The notes under the pieces are model-generated. The model was not told the origin of the DNA, did no database searches, and worked only from the letters and a program-made list of their open reading frames with translations. A program made the position numbers and the translations under genes. From CAZHPA01 sp964533945 (lineage in GTDB: Bacteria > Bacillota > Clostridia > Lachnospirales > WRBF01): a DNA stretch of 48,943 bases. Below are positions 18,201 to 24,478 of the stretch, in pieces. The first letter of the stretch is position 1. Every line of letters begins with the position of its first letter. Location of the stretch: the NCBI GenBank assembly GCA_964533945.1, contig CAZHPA010000011.1, positions 1 through 48,943 on the forward strand, in the 5' to 3' direction.

Positions 18201-19586
18201 GCTATCCCAACCATTTTCCGGCTCGTGTGCTCTAACAACAATGCCACTTGCATTTGGTGCGCCAACTGTATTTTGAGAGCCCGAAACACGAATAAGCCGC
18301 CCGGGGTTAATTGTTACATCTGCAATAAAGTTTTCATAAGCCGGCATATTAGGGTTAAAAATTTTGCCGCCTTCTGTATTGATAACTTGAGCTTTACCGT
18401 CGAAAGCCCATGTATTTGGACGGCTTGTTACTCCACCTTGATAAACTACCCAATCACCCTGACTTTCAAAATCTTCTGTATATGTATTTTTAACATAACC
18501 TAAAATATAGGCTCTTGAAACAATATCCGAAACCATTTTACCGTTTTGTTCGGCATATGCTTTAATTATTTGTGTTTCTCTAACGTCAAGTTCAATAGGC
18601 CGTGTTGTGCTTAAAGAGTTTTTGCTAGGTATAGTGCCATCTGTTGTATAATAAACTGTTGTGCCTGAAGAAGGAGTTATTATAACGGCTTGCGCTTCTT
18701 CATACTGCCCTGAAGGAACATTAATTGTAGGAGCAGCAGTTTTTGTTTCGGAATATTCCCTAACTACAAAGTTGCCAAAAGATGCTGGTGACCAGTAAGT
18801 TCTAAGCCCAACTGTACCCGGTCTTACAATTGCTGCTGCATCTGTATCTGTATAATTAATGTATTCAACGCCGTTTAAATAAACTTTAATGTTATTGCCA
18901 ACAGCAACCACTTTAATTCTTCCGTTAACCGTTGGGACAGGGGCACTTATAAGATTATCGTAGCCGTTTGGATTCATTCTTCCAAGTTCAAGCCTTGCAT
19001 CATTTGCTATAGTAGCTTGATATGCGTAACAACCGTCCCAACCGTTTGTTGCCCCCGACTGAACACGGAAAAGAACGCCGGCATTGTCGTTATTAATGCC
19101 GTTTGCTTGAACATCAACTTCAAGCTCTAAATCTAAAAGATTAACAGTATCGTAATTTACAATTGCTTTAGTTCCTGGTGCACCACCTGTTAATAGCTTT
19201 CCATTTTCAACTCGCCATTCATTAGTTCTATCGTGGGTTGAAGTTCCACCATCAAAAGTTGTCCATTTGCCAAAAAAATCTTGGGTTGTTCCGTTAAAAC
19301 TATCTGAAAAATAAGATGAACCGCTTTCAATTCTAGCTTCGGCATTTTGTAATTGGGTTAATATATCTATTTGTGATTGAAATTGTTCTGTTTCAGTAAT
19401 ATCTTCTTGAATACTTTCTTGAACATCTTCTTGAACGCTATCTTCAATGCTTTGTTCAATAATAATTTCATTTCCAATACTTCCATCTTCTATAGGCATT
19501 GCATAGCTGTAGCTTACTAATGTTGAAAGGGAAAGTGACATTACAGTAATTAAGCTAACTGCCTTTTTTATAAAATTGCGCTTCAT
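9234..19586 (-). CDS. Giant secreted multi-catalytic glycanase (GH127, GH5-like, GH43) with cohesin and dockerin
   Basis: A secreted enzyme of 3450 residues, about 370 kDa. Order: signal peptide (1-29); jelly-roll sandwich (89-275); chitobiase C-terminal-like (282-361); sandwich (372-556); chitobiase-like (565-643); sandwich (652-820); Ig-like (829-899); GH127 beta-L-arabinofuranosidase-like (about 920-1530) with E1201, C1203 and C1283-C1284 matching the zinc-thiolate site; CBM35-like (1552-1678); BIG2 (1685-1768); sandwich (1779-1949); clan GH-A barrel (1963-2282), acid E2124 in NEP and probable nucleophile E2203; PA14 (2290-2426); BIG2 (2429-2507); sandwich (2523-2710); BIG2 (2719-2802); GH43 (2804-3116) with D2821, D2929 and E2992; CBM35-like (3126-3242); cohesin-like (3247-3386); dockerin (3388-3449). 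It follows the furanose transporter by 21 bases with a good ribosome binding site, so it is probably co-transcribed. The arabinan or arabinogalactan substrate is inferred. Confidence 0.9.
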   Translation of the reverse strand: MKRNFIKKAVSLITVMSLSLSTLVSYSYAMPIEDGSIGNEIIIEQSIEDSVQEDVQESIQEDITETEQFQSQIDILTQLQNAEARIESGSSYFSDSFNGTTQDFFGKWTTFDGGTSTHDRTNEWRVENGKLLTGGAPGTKAIVNYDTVNLLDLELEVDVQANGINNDNAGVLFRVQSGATNGWDGCYAYQATIANDARLELGRMNPNGYDNLISAPVPTVNGRIKVVAVGNNIKVYLNGVEYINYTDTDAAAIVRPGTVGLRTYWSPASFGNFVVREYSETKTAAPTINVPSGQYEEAQAVIITPSSGTTVYYTTDGTIPSKNSLSTTRPIELDVRETQIIKAYAEQNGKMVSDIVSRAYILGYVKNTYTEDFESQGDWVVYQGGVTSRPNTWAFDGKAQVINTEGGKIFNPNMPAYENFIADVTINPGRLIRVSGSQNTVGAPNASGIVVRAHEPENGWDSPKGYFIGISPRGFVEIGILHGERWTALSQTVAPIVSPEDDYKLTVYSEGSTYYVFVNNEYVTKFTNDIFTQSGSIALRAVRPDSTASYSNLTVKDIERVADKAAMPTFTPSSSTFVSSIAVAIESTTEGATIYYTTDGSTPTEESSIYTGELTLTQTTTVKAIAVADGFAVSDVATATYTKGSGDIQIESFTAEQLGDFAQYPASQWNISDGNLNVVSGRGYKAVLADSNYSNIDFSVDVTATNNADDAGVLFRVQGASTGVDNVVGYYTGINLSRNRVILGRMNNNWTEIASSPVVSSGINGNEKYNLRVVAVGSLIKVYLDDELQISHIDPTYSSGSIGFRVYQTGAAYTNLKVLNYNPDVAAESFTEIDVTTRVNTAPNLPETIKAIDNYGGTITGVPVEWDEIDPTQYAQVGSFFVEGTVFGTLLKPRARVTVVEGQLDPATQQAVPNSGILEKTPFIPLPLGSVEATGYLRTQLENQKEGITGKAEQLFAELSSNSAWLGGSAANSDWERPTYYVKGLSALAYTLKDDELIGKLNKWVEWALESQQEDGSFGPASDSDWWPRMPMLYALKDHYEATGDERVIDFLTKYFTYENKELDTRGLGAGMDFNGWWSKTRFGDNAEVALWLYNRITNESDKAAIVELVGKLRNQGYDITNILTNNNFFGFANDFQPNHGVNVAQYIKTPAILWQISKDQKDFDAYKIGDEHLMREHGQVTGMPSNTEFLAGLGSTQGVEMCATVERMQSDEIAQMILGDPLIGDHLEKVVFNEFTGGLIKDFTGYQYYTMPNQVASTVGSRGFRQDYSDGNNPGYISGFPCCTFNVHMGWPYYVKNMWAATSSDGTTVDGLAALAYGPSEVTTMVNGKSVTIKQQTNYPFEDTIRLTVECEEDFNLSLRIPNWTFNATVNGEHAINGSYFETTVSNGQTINIVFPMEVKASTWVSDSVAIERGPLVYSLEMDETWTAKGLPVQGLNRYTVTSDTTWNYGLVLDRSAPNLGITVNDTGKVLDNPFEQSQTPISLTARAKKVNNWSLAPSELNADEVPLSPVLSSEPEQLIKLIPYGAENLRITNFPVIADRYNYRAKKYEAESAQVNRVRLRTDAGSYTSISGGGFVGEIDYTDSTITFNNVTAPETKTYKMEIAYATGMAGYVSHALTVNGVQQPNLRYSSNDGWNKFSRIYVEIPLNAGDNNTIVFRGLGSPNFAELDYIAIYETDDSYNPTAGEITITSSSNAITEKGGTLQMTAAIEPAEASQAVVWSVLNESGKANISKDGLLIAIENGTVTVIATAADGTGAKATKQITISGQGQSEEKAFADSFNRAEVGSSWSSYSGQWTIQNKALTVNGGMGFKNVNETTNFSDFVLEADVSIDRTAQTAHNAGLLFRVSNAGNGADNLNGYYAGITGNNTVQVGRFIKDASSPNGRWFELANIPYTIAPGAYYRMKVEAKGRNIDVYINGDHVVSVVDRIHKSGSIGMRTWLTNASFSNVAVYNVEEHVDETYDFSNILGAVFVPTNAINEIQHWKFYDPEINERELFYAEYYGINGVRVYLHYFNWKYDKENLMKNLEDFLTRADNHGIKVELVFFDDCWDANPNWSFETEDLAPVYGRHNSRWLQSPGNAAKDDYNNPNGVTKAEIKQYVTDIVTAHKEDERILLWNIYNEPGNGQNASRTAVTRQLMNDARIWIKDVNPTHPVSSTGGIRQDGSIEFLGDPYSDFITYHEYSTAYYAPYGYEKDVLVDETMNRGRDGNNQTVTGVVENFLKKGLGFMMWELGIGRDNVRFAWGDPYSYEPTVPFHGMIYPDGHPWEINDAKATMGYWNKFDTAPRYMVQYFNDANFQNLVKTSITPIIDFDLGDETGTGSPDPTAGIGKDNFSIRWSGSIEAKTAGDYTFFADSDNVAKIIVDGETVVNKTTNARSEVSGTKTLTAGNHAVIIEYSHNKGMSSMHVKWQGAGFAKQVIVPVYTNNPVESVSLPQTLSLLEGKTATLIPTFTPVNATNQAVIWSSSDTEVAAVSSTGIVRAVAGGTATITATTADGGKTASCLVTVTAIVPPSIEGYTLDSFDSQTISPDWNIVNQTAANWSLTARPGYLRINSLGGDMHQSQNTHRNVFVKNANAPSGNFEVILEVETEATLNYQQAGIVIWQDQDNYIRLGRVHNSHNGGKSIEMAREQSAVYQEASRVNVNRFPTGDKVYIRIMKIGNIYTGYVWDGAQWVEAAPAVTATLNNPRVGLYALASTGSVSMNADFGYFGVREITATSPTEITLNTSNMETGIGTKFSLSASIKPETAASTPITWSSNNETVATVDQSGNVTSHAVGTAIITAQAGSVSATCTVTVTEASMFVNPIVPASTAGGGAADPWVTFKDGYHYYCKVDDDTSITVVKTKRLSDIGFSERKVVYRPTGSEPNRELWAPELHYVKGDWYIYYTAGAGANHRMYALKANTQDAQGTYTFMGKMTDPTDRWAIDGTVLELPNGDLYKIWSGWPGFVDEEQCLYIAKMSDPVTISGERVRISRPEESWELNGRPLINEGPQILQKDGKIFVVYSASGSWSDDYCLGMLTYVGTDYSETSILNPSNWEKTPEAVFSKAPMAFGVGHASFTTSPDGTEDWIVYHAMESSGGGWGNRSTRAQKFTWNEDGTPNFGTPLPYGSSVYHPSGTSDILEYRIEAEDATLGGGASAVTRGNASGKRTVGNITATNGYVEFKVNVSAAGEYSLAAMATAASNAVQTITVNGEQAKDITYPGRGLNGFNPSNTYVKLVKGENTIRFTGKTSSAEIDYIVLQLPTDAKISIIGGEVREGQSIEVLVNVSGNINASGVKFRIEYDKTKIIPESYEKLGAVGEEGSLQSNIDKTGIELEKLDFISFVWANAEDVNIDGDILRITFKAIEKGEAPLTLSSGEITSENLSSIPFTPESGIVKVVLPVIPGNIDDSDNVVDTKDLIKLMRYLAAWKITLTPDQEQAADFNADGKIDVKDAVLLLQHTVKSQS

Positions 19587-19607
19587 AAAAATTTCTCCTT
19601 TCTTATT

Positions 19608-20576
19608 TTATGACTTGCTCCGTTCGGAACGGATAGCAACAATTCTCTGAAGTAAAATAAATAAACACAATAATGCTGCAACAGTTACTTTTGTCCACCA
19701 TGAACTTAGATTTCCTTGGAAAATAATAATTGTTTGGATAATGCCTTGTATTAAAACACCAAACATTGAACCTATAACTTTGCCAACACCTCCTGTTAAA
19801 AGCGTTCCTCCTATAACAACTGCCGCTATAGCGTCCATTTCAAGCCCTATATTTTGCAAGCCATAGCCGGAAAGAGTGTATAAGCTAAATACAATTGCGC
19901 CTAAAGCACCGCAAAACCCACTAAGTGCATAAACGCCAATTCTTGTTTTCTTAACAGGCAAGCCCATTAAAAGTGCCGATTGTTCGTTGCCGCCTATAGC
20001 ATAAACAGTTCTTCCAAATTTTGTATATTTTGATATAATGGAAGCTACTACAACAACTAAAAGCGCAATAACAACGCTTATTGAAATAAATGTTTTGCTT
20101 GTTAAGTTTATTCTAAAATCTGATAATGCCGAATACATTGGGTTTGTTATTCTAATTGATGTTGTACTTACAACAAAGCATAGTCCTCTATAGAAAAATT
20201 GCCCTGCAAGCGTTGCAATAAATGGTTGAATTTTATATTGATGTATTATGTAACCCATCAAAACTCCGCCTGCCGTGCCTATTGCAAGCATTAAAACTAT
20301 AACTAAAACAGGAGGCAAGCCTTTTTCCAGCAAATATGCAGAAAACATGCATATAAATGCAACAAGCGAACCAACAGAAATGTCAATTCCGCCGCTTATA
20401 ATAACAAATGTAATTCCTGTTGCAATAATAATTAAGTAGGCATTATCTATAAATAAATTAGCAAATACTTGACCGCTGAAAAAGCCTGTATACATAACGC
20501 TTCCTGCAACGCAAAACAAAATAAACAGCGCAATTGTTGCAGATAGAGAAAGGTTCTTTTTAATGTAGTTAATCAT
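19608..20576 (-). CDS. yjfF: Furanose ABC transporter permease, YjfF-like
   Basis: A permease of 322 residues of the ribose/galactofuranose (BPD_transp_2) type, with about nine membrane helices. It closely follows Escherichia coli YjfF through segments such as VISGGIDISVGS, FGRTVYAIGGNEQSA, MDAIAAVVIGGTLLTGGVG and SSWWTKVTVA. In E. coli the YtfQRT-YjfF complex imports galactofuranose and other furanoses, and here it forms one half of the heteromeric channel. Its ATG overlaps the stop of the previous permease gene by four bases, implying coupled translation. It lies directly upstream of the giant glycanase, whose GH127 and GH43 domains would release L-arabinofuranose. Confidence 0.9.
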   Translation of the reverse strand: MINYIKKNLSLSATIALFILFCVAGSVMYTGFFSGQVFANLFIDNAYLIIIATGITFVIISGGIDISVGSLVAFICMFSAYLLEKGLPPVLVIVLMLAIGTAGGVLMGYIIHQYKIQPFIATLAGQFFYRGLCFVVSTTSIRITNPMYSALSDFRINLTSKTFISISVVIALLVVVVASIISKYTKFGRTVYAIGGNEQSALLMGLPVKKTRIGVYALSGFCGALGAIVFSLYTLSGYGLQNIGLEMDAIAAVVIGGTLLTGGVGKVIGSMFGVLIQGIIQTIIIFQGNLSSWWTKVTVAALLCLFILLQRIVAIRSERSKS

Positions 20577-21619
20577 GCTGCAGCTCCCTCCTTTTTAGAT
20601 TTAGCAAATCTTTTTGTTACGCTTTGCCTAAATTCTTGAGATTGGAAAAGGCAAATACAAACAACAACAACAGCTTTAACTAAAGCAATTGTTTGAGGAG
20701 GAACGCCTAATGCTAAAATACTTGTAGTTAAGCATTGAATAATTAATGCACCAATAAGGCTTGCCGGAATTGAAAACCGCCCGCCGGATAGCGATGTGCC
20801 ACCGATTGCAACGGAAAGAATTGCATCTAATTCAATGAAAAGTCCGGCGTTGTTGCAGTCTGCTCCTTTAATATTAGAACTTATTAATATACCTGCAATA
20901 CCTGCCATTAAACCGGATATTGAATAGACGATTAATTTGATGTTGTCGACGTTAACGCCAACAAGACTAGAAGCTTTGCTATTAACGCCTAATGCTTCCA
21001 AAAATAGACCGAATGCTGTTTTTTTAATGAAAAAAAGCACAGCAGCTAAAACAAATGCAACAATAAAAATAGCAAATGGAATAGTTAAAAAATATCCTGC
21101 ACCTAGAAAATAATATTGAGGCATAGCCGGAGCAGAATTAATTGTTACAATTTTACCTCTTGTTATAAGTTGAGCAATACCACGCCCTGCTGTCATAAGA
21201 ATAAGCGTTGCAACTATAGGTTGAATTTTTATTTTGGCAACTAATATACCGTTCCAAATGCCACATAAAATTCCTGCACCAATTGCAACTACAAGTGAAA
21301 AGAAAAAACTATGATTAAAAATTCCAAGCCTGCCGTCTAAAATACTGCAAGCTAATGCGCCTGAAATTGCAACAACAGAACCAACAGAAATATCTATACC
21401 GCCTGTTGCAATAACTAAAGTTAATCCTATTGATAAAAGGGCAAGAGGCGCAACGTTTTTTAAAATATCAATAATGCTGCCATATAAATGACCTTCCATC
21501 ATTGTTATAGAGAAAAAGTTTTTTGTAAATATTGCATTAAACAGAAGCATAATTGCTAAAATAACTAAAGGCCAAAACATTTGAGATTTCATAAAATTTG
21601 ACAGTTTGTTTTTATCCAT
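20573..21619 (-). CDS. ytfT: Furanose ABC transporter permease, YtfT-like
   Basis: A permease of 348 residues, the partner of the YjfF-like protein. It has hydrophobic segments throughout and the family motifs ATGGIDISVGSVVAISGA and AIGGTSLSGGRFS. The length and gene order equal E. coli YtfT. The start is ATG at 21619, because AGGAGG (21633-21628) lies 8 bases upstream. An in-frame ATG at 21643 would precede this site. The first codons overlap the end of the ATPase gene by eight bases. Confidence 0.9.
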   Translation of the reverse strand: MDKNKLSNFMKSQMFWPLVILAIMLLFNAIFTKNFFSITMMEGHLYGSIIDILKNVAPLALLSIGLTLVIATGGIDISVGSVVAISGALACSILDGRLGIFNHSFFFSLVVAIGAGILCGIWNGILVAKIKIQPIVATLILMTAGRGIAQLITRGKIVTINSAPAMPQYYFLGAGYFLTIPFAIFIVAFVLAAVLFFIKKTAFGLFLEALGVNSKASSLVGVNVDNIKLIVYSISGLMAGIAGILISSNIKGADCNNAGLFIELDAILSVAIGGTSLSGGRFSIPASLIGALIIQCLTTSILALGVPPQTIALVKAVVVVCICLFQSQEFRQSVTKRFAKSKKEGAAA

Positions 21620-23120
21620 TGCCCCCACCTCCTGCAATAACACTCATTATTTTACTTTCAGATATTTCATCACCTGTAAGTTCACCAATAACTTTTCTGT
21701 CATTTAAAATAAGCATTCGTGTACAGCATCTTGTCATTTCTTCCATTTCAGAAGAAATAAATACAACTGCAATTCCTTTTTCTGCTAAATCAACAACAAT
21801 TTTCTGAACTTCTGCTTTTGTTCCAACGTCAATGCCCCGTGTTGGCTCATCAAGCATTAAAAGTTCGGGGTTTGTTGCAAGCCATCTTCCCAAAATTGCT
21901 TTTTGTTGATTGCCGCCACTTAAATTTTTAATTAACTGTTCTCTTGTTGGTGTTTTAACTTGAAGCATTTTAATATATTTATCTGCAAGCTGTTCTTGTT
22001 CTTTCCGATTTATAGCTTTAAACATACCTTTTTTTGCTTGAAGTGCTAATATAATATTTTCTCTTATAGTTAAATTCGCAAATATTCCGTCTGTTTTTCT
22101 GTCTTCAGGACAATATGCAATGTTTTTTTGCATTGCATCATAAACATTTTTAATTTGTTCTTCTTTGCCGTTAATTTTCACCTTGCCGCCGTCAATGTGT
22201 TCTGCACCAAATAACAGCCTTGCAAGCTCTGTTCTTCCCGAGCCTAAAAGACCGGCAAAACCTACAGCTTCGCCTTTTCTAATGTTTATGCTAAATGGAT
22301 TGTTAAGTGTGCTTTCGCAATATGTACTTTCTGTTTCAATAAACACTTCTTTTTCGGAACCGGGCTTGGCTTTTAATGTGCGTTCCAGTTCATCGTAATC
22401 TTTACCTATCATTTTAGAAACAAGTTCAAGTTTAGGCAAATCTTTTGCTAAATATTCTCCAACCAAATGACCGTTTCTTAAAATTGTTATTCTGTCAGAC
22501 ACTTCATAAACTTGGTCTAAAAAGTGGGTAACAAAAATAACTCCCATGCCTTTTTTACGCAAATCACGCATAACTTTAAAAAGCTTTGCACATTCGCCGC
22601 TATCTAAGCTAGATGTTGGTTCGTCTAAAATAAGTATTTGTGCATTAGTGTCAATTGCACGGGCTATTGCAACCATTTGCATTATAGCAACGGAAAAGTT
22701 GCCCAAAGTTTTTGTAACATCAATTTTAATATTTAATGAATCTAATAATTGTTTAGCCTTTTGATTCATTGTTTTCCAATCAATCATGCGGTTTTTCATT
22801 GGCTCTCTGCCGATAAATATGTTTTCTGCAACAGAAAGATTAGTACATAAATTAACTTCTTGGTAAACAGTGCTTATGCCAAGTTCTTGTGCATGATGTG
22901 GGCTTTTGGCAAGTATATCTTTGCCGTTTAGCTTTATTTCTCCCGAACTTAGCTGTTCAACGCCTGTTAAAACTTTAATAAGTGTAGACTTGCCAGCACC
23001 GTTTTCACCCAAAAGCGAATGAATTTCGCCGCTTCTTAATGTAAAATCAACTCCATCAAGAGCTTTAACACCAGGAAAAGTTTTTTCAATCCGGCGCATA
23101 GTTAATAATTCTTTTTCCAT
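21612..23120 (-). CDS. ytfR: Furanose ABC transporter ATP-binding protein, YtfR-like
   Basis: This duplicated sugar-import ATPase has 502 residues. The first cassette (about 5-240) has Walker A GENGAGKST, Walker B LILDEPTSSLD and a modified signature FSVAIMQM instead of LSGGQ, as is usual for the first half in the ribose/YtfR group. The second cassette (about 255-500) has a degenerate Walker A (GLLGSGRTE) but an intact LSGGNQQK signature and LLMLDEPTRGIDVG. One competent site per chain fits the family. The start has AAGGTGAT upstream. A strong stem-loop separates it from the binding-protein gene. Confidence 0.92.
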   Translation of the reverse strand: MEKELLTMRRIEKTFPGVKALDGVDFTLRSGEIHSLLGENGAGKSTLIKVLTGVEQLSSGEIKLNGKDILAKSPHHAQELGISTVYQEVNLCTNLSVAENIFIGREPMKNRMIDWKTMNQKAKQLLDSLNIKIDVTKTLGNFSVAIMQMVAIARAIDTNAQILILDEPTSSLDSGECAKLFKVMRDLRKKGMGVIFVTHFLDQVYEVSDRITILRNGHLVGEYLAKDLPKLELVSKMIGKDYDELERTLKAKPGSEKEVFIETESTYCESTLNNPFSINIRKGEAVGFAGLLGSGRTELARLLFGAEHIDGGKVKINGKEEQIKNVYDAMQKNIAYCPEDRKTDGIFANLTIRENIILALQAKKGMFKAINRKEQEQLADKYIKMLQVKTPTREQLIKNLSGGNQQKAILGRWLATNPELLMLDEPTRGIDVGTKAEVQKIVVDLAEKGIAVVFISSEMEEMTRCCTRMLILNDRKVIGELTGDEISESKIMSVIAGGGGNG

Positions 23121-23169
23121 TTTAACATCACCTTAATTTTTAAAAACTAAATAAAACTTTTTGTAGTTA

Positions 23170-23204
23170 CGTCCTCTCAATCGATATAATCGACGGAGAG
23201 GACG
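23170..23204 (-). promoter_or_regulatory. Intercistronic stem-loop between binding-protein and ATPase genes
   Basis: The arms CGTCCTCTC (23170-23178) and GAGAGGACG (23196-23204) pair perfectly, and the inner TCGAT/ATCGA extends the hairpin. On the minus strand it is not followed at once by a T-run. It is therefore better read as a partial terminator or mRNA-stabilising element, which is common after binding-protein genes and lets them be expressed above the ATPase and permeases. Confidence 0.65.
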
Positions 23205-23239
23205 CTTAAGAGGAGGTATGAAGGATTGGTTAATTAATG

Positions 23240-24268
23240 TTAGTATTTTCTATTTGGTAAATCTTGTGCTGCCGTTTCCGAGGTGTATATGCCTTCTTCT
23301 GATTTAATCCATTTATCAAGTGTTTTGCCATCTTTTAAATCTTGGCAAGCTTTAAAAAATTGAGGTCCTAATAATGGGTTACATTCAACTGTAACGTTAG
23401 CTTCGCCTGCCGCCATTGCTTCAAATATGCCTCTAACGCCGTCGATTGAAATAACTTTAATGTCTGTACCCGGTTTTTTACCTGCATCTTTAATCGCTTC
23501 AATGGCGCCCAATGCCATGTCATCGTTATGTGCATAAACCGCATCAATTTCAGGGTTTGCTTTTAAGAAAGCTTCCATAACTTGTTTACCGCCGGCTCTG
23601 CTAAAATCGCCAGATTGAGAAGCAATAATTTTCATATCAGGATAGTTTTTAAGTTCCTCAACAAACCCTGTTTGTCTGTCTGTTGCTGCCGAAGCGCCAA
23701 CTGTTCCTTGAAGTTCAACAATATTACCTTTGTTGTTTAATAATTTTGCCGTTTCAATAGCGGCGTTTTTACCTTCAAGAATAAAGTCTGAACCAATAAA
23801 TGTTGCGTATAAATCTTCTGGTGCGTCAACACCTCTATCAACCAAAACTATTGGAATTCCTGCGTCTTTTGCTTCTTTAAATACTGTATCCCAACCAGAT
23901 TCAACAACAGGAGCAATTCCAATTACATCAACTTTTTGTTGAATAAATGTTCTAATTGCTTTAATTTGATTTTCTTGTTTTTGTTGTGCATCAGAAAATT
24001 TTAAATCAACTCCAAGTTCTTTTGCCGTATCTTGAATTGATTGTGTTTCTGCATCACGCCAGCCGCTTTCTTGACCTATTTGCGCAAAACCAACAACTAA
24101 CTTTCCGTCTGATGGCGCAGGTTCGGGCGTGGGGCTGTTTTGAGCTTCGGCAGGCGGTGGAGTAGCAGGAGCTGGAGTAGGAGTTGCAGCCGGTTGAGAG
24201 CAAGCTGTTAAGCCAACAAGCAACGCACCGGTTACTACTGCCAACATTTTCTTTAATGACTTTCTCAT
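23240..24268 (-). CDS. ytfQ: Furanose-binding lipoprotein, YtfQ-like
   Basis: This solute-binding lipoprotein of 342 residues has lipobox LTAC (Cys23). A proline-rich linker (about 25-53) is followed by a periplasmic-binding-protein type I fold. The motifs VGFAQIGQESGWR, QQKQENQIKAIR, IAPVVESGWD, ELQGTVGAS and YAHNDDM closely match E. coli YtfQ, which selects furanose over pyranose sugars. It is the first gene of the transporter-glycanase transcript. It is preceded by a near-perfect inverted repeat and an upstream AT-rich region without a good -35, as expected for a promoter that needs the adjacent AraC-type regulator. Confidence 0.92.
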   Translation of the reverse strand: MRKSLKKMLAVVTGALLVGLTACSQPAATPTPAPATPPPAEAQNSPTPEPAPSDGKLVVGFAQIGQESGWRDAETQSIQDTAKELGVDLKFSDAQQKQENQIKAIRTFIQQKVDVIGIAPVVESGWDTVFKEAKDAGIPIVLVDRGVDAPEDLYATFIGSDFILEGKNAAIETAKLLNNKGNIVELQGTVGASAATDRQTGFVEELKNYPDMKIIASQSGDFSRAGGKQVMEAFLKANPEIDAVYAHNDDMALGAIEAIKDAGKKPGTDIKVISIDGVRGIFEAMAAGEANVTVECNPLLGPQFFKACQDLKDGKTLDKWIKSEEGIYTSETAAQDLPNRKY

Positions 24269-24413
24269 AATGTTCCCCCGTTCTTTTAATAGTAAGATAA
24301 TAAGTTCTTTTTTACTTTTCGATTATTTTCTTTAATTAATTAATTGGTGTAACTATATACTACACTATTTTTTATTAATTTTAAATAAAGATTATTACTA
24401 AAAACATCAAAAA

Positions 24414-24452
24414 TATAGTAAATAAACATAACAGTTACGTTTATTTACTATA
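24414..24452 (-). terminator. Near-perfect inverted repeat between regulator and ytfQ
   Basis: Arms of 19 bases (24414-24432 and 24434-24452) pair with one mismatch. On the minus strand they are followed by TTTTTGATG, so they can act as the terminator of the response-regulator gene. The same palindrome sits about 145 bases upstream of ytfQ and could also be an operator. The sequence alone does not separate the two roles. Confidence 0.6.
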
Positions 24453-24478
24453 CGCCAATCGTAAAATAAAATAAAAAA

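Noticed and set aside
9475..18503. Many open frames of 60-130 codons on the plus strand across the giant gene
   Set aside because: They lie antisense to a continuous coding frame with recognisable domains, lack ribosome binding sites and resemble no protein.
9234..19586. An assembly fusion of separate glycosidase genes
   Set aside because: The frame is continuous. Only one signal peptide and one dockerin exist, and linker domains of the same types recur between the catalytic modules.
21620..21643. Upstream ATG at 21643 as the start of the YtfT-like permease
   Set aside because: The AGGAGG site lies inside that extension, and ATG at 21619 is correctly spaced from it.
24347..24365. GTGTA...TACAC dyad upstream of ytfQ as an operator
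   Set aside because: Only five bases per arm pair and the centre does not, which is too weak to assign.
24269..24478. Catabolite-repression (cre) site upstream of ytfQ
   Set aside because: No sequence close to the TGWAARCGNTWNCW consensus is visible. The CGTTT near 24438 is part of the long inverted repeat.
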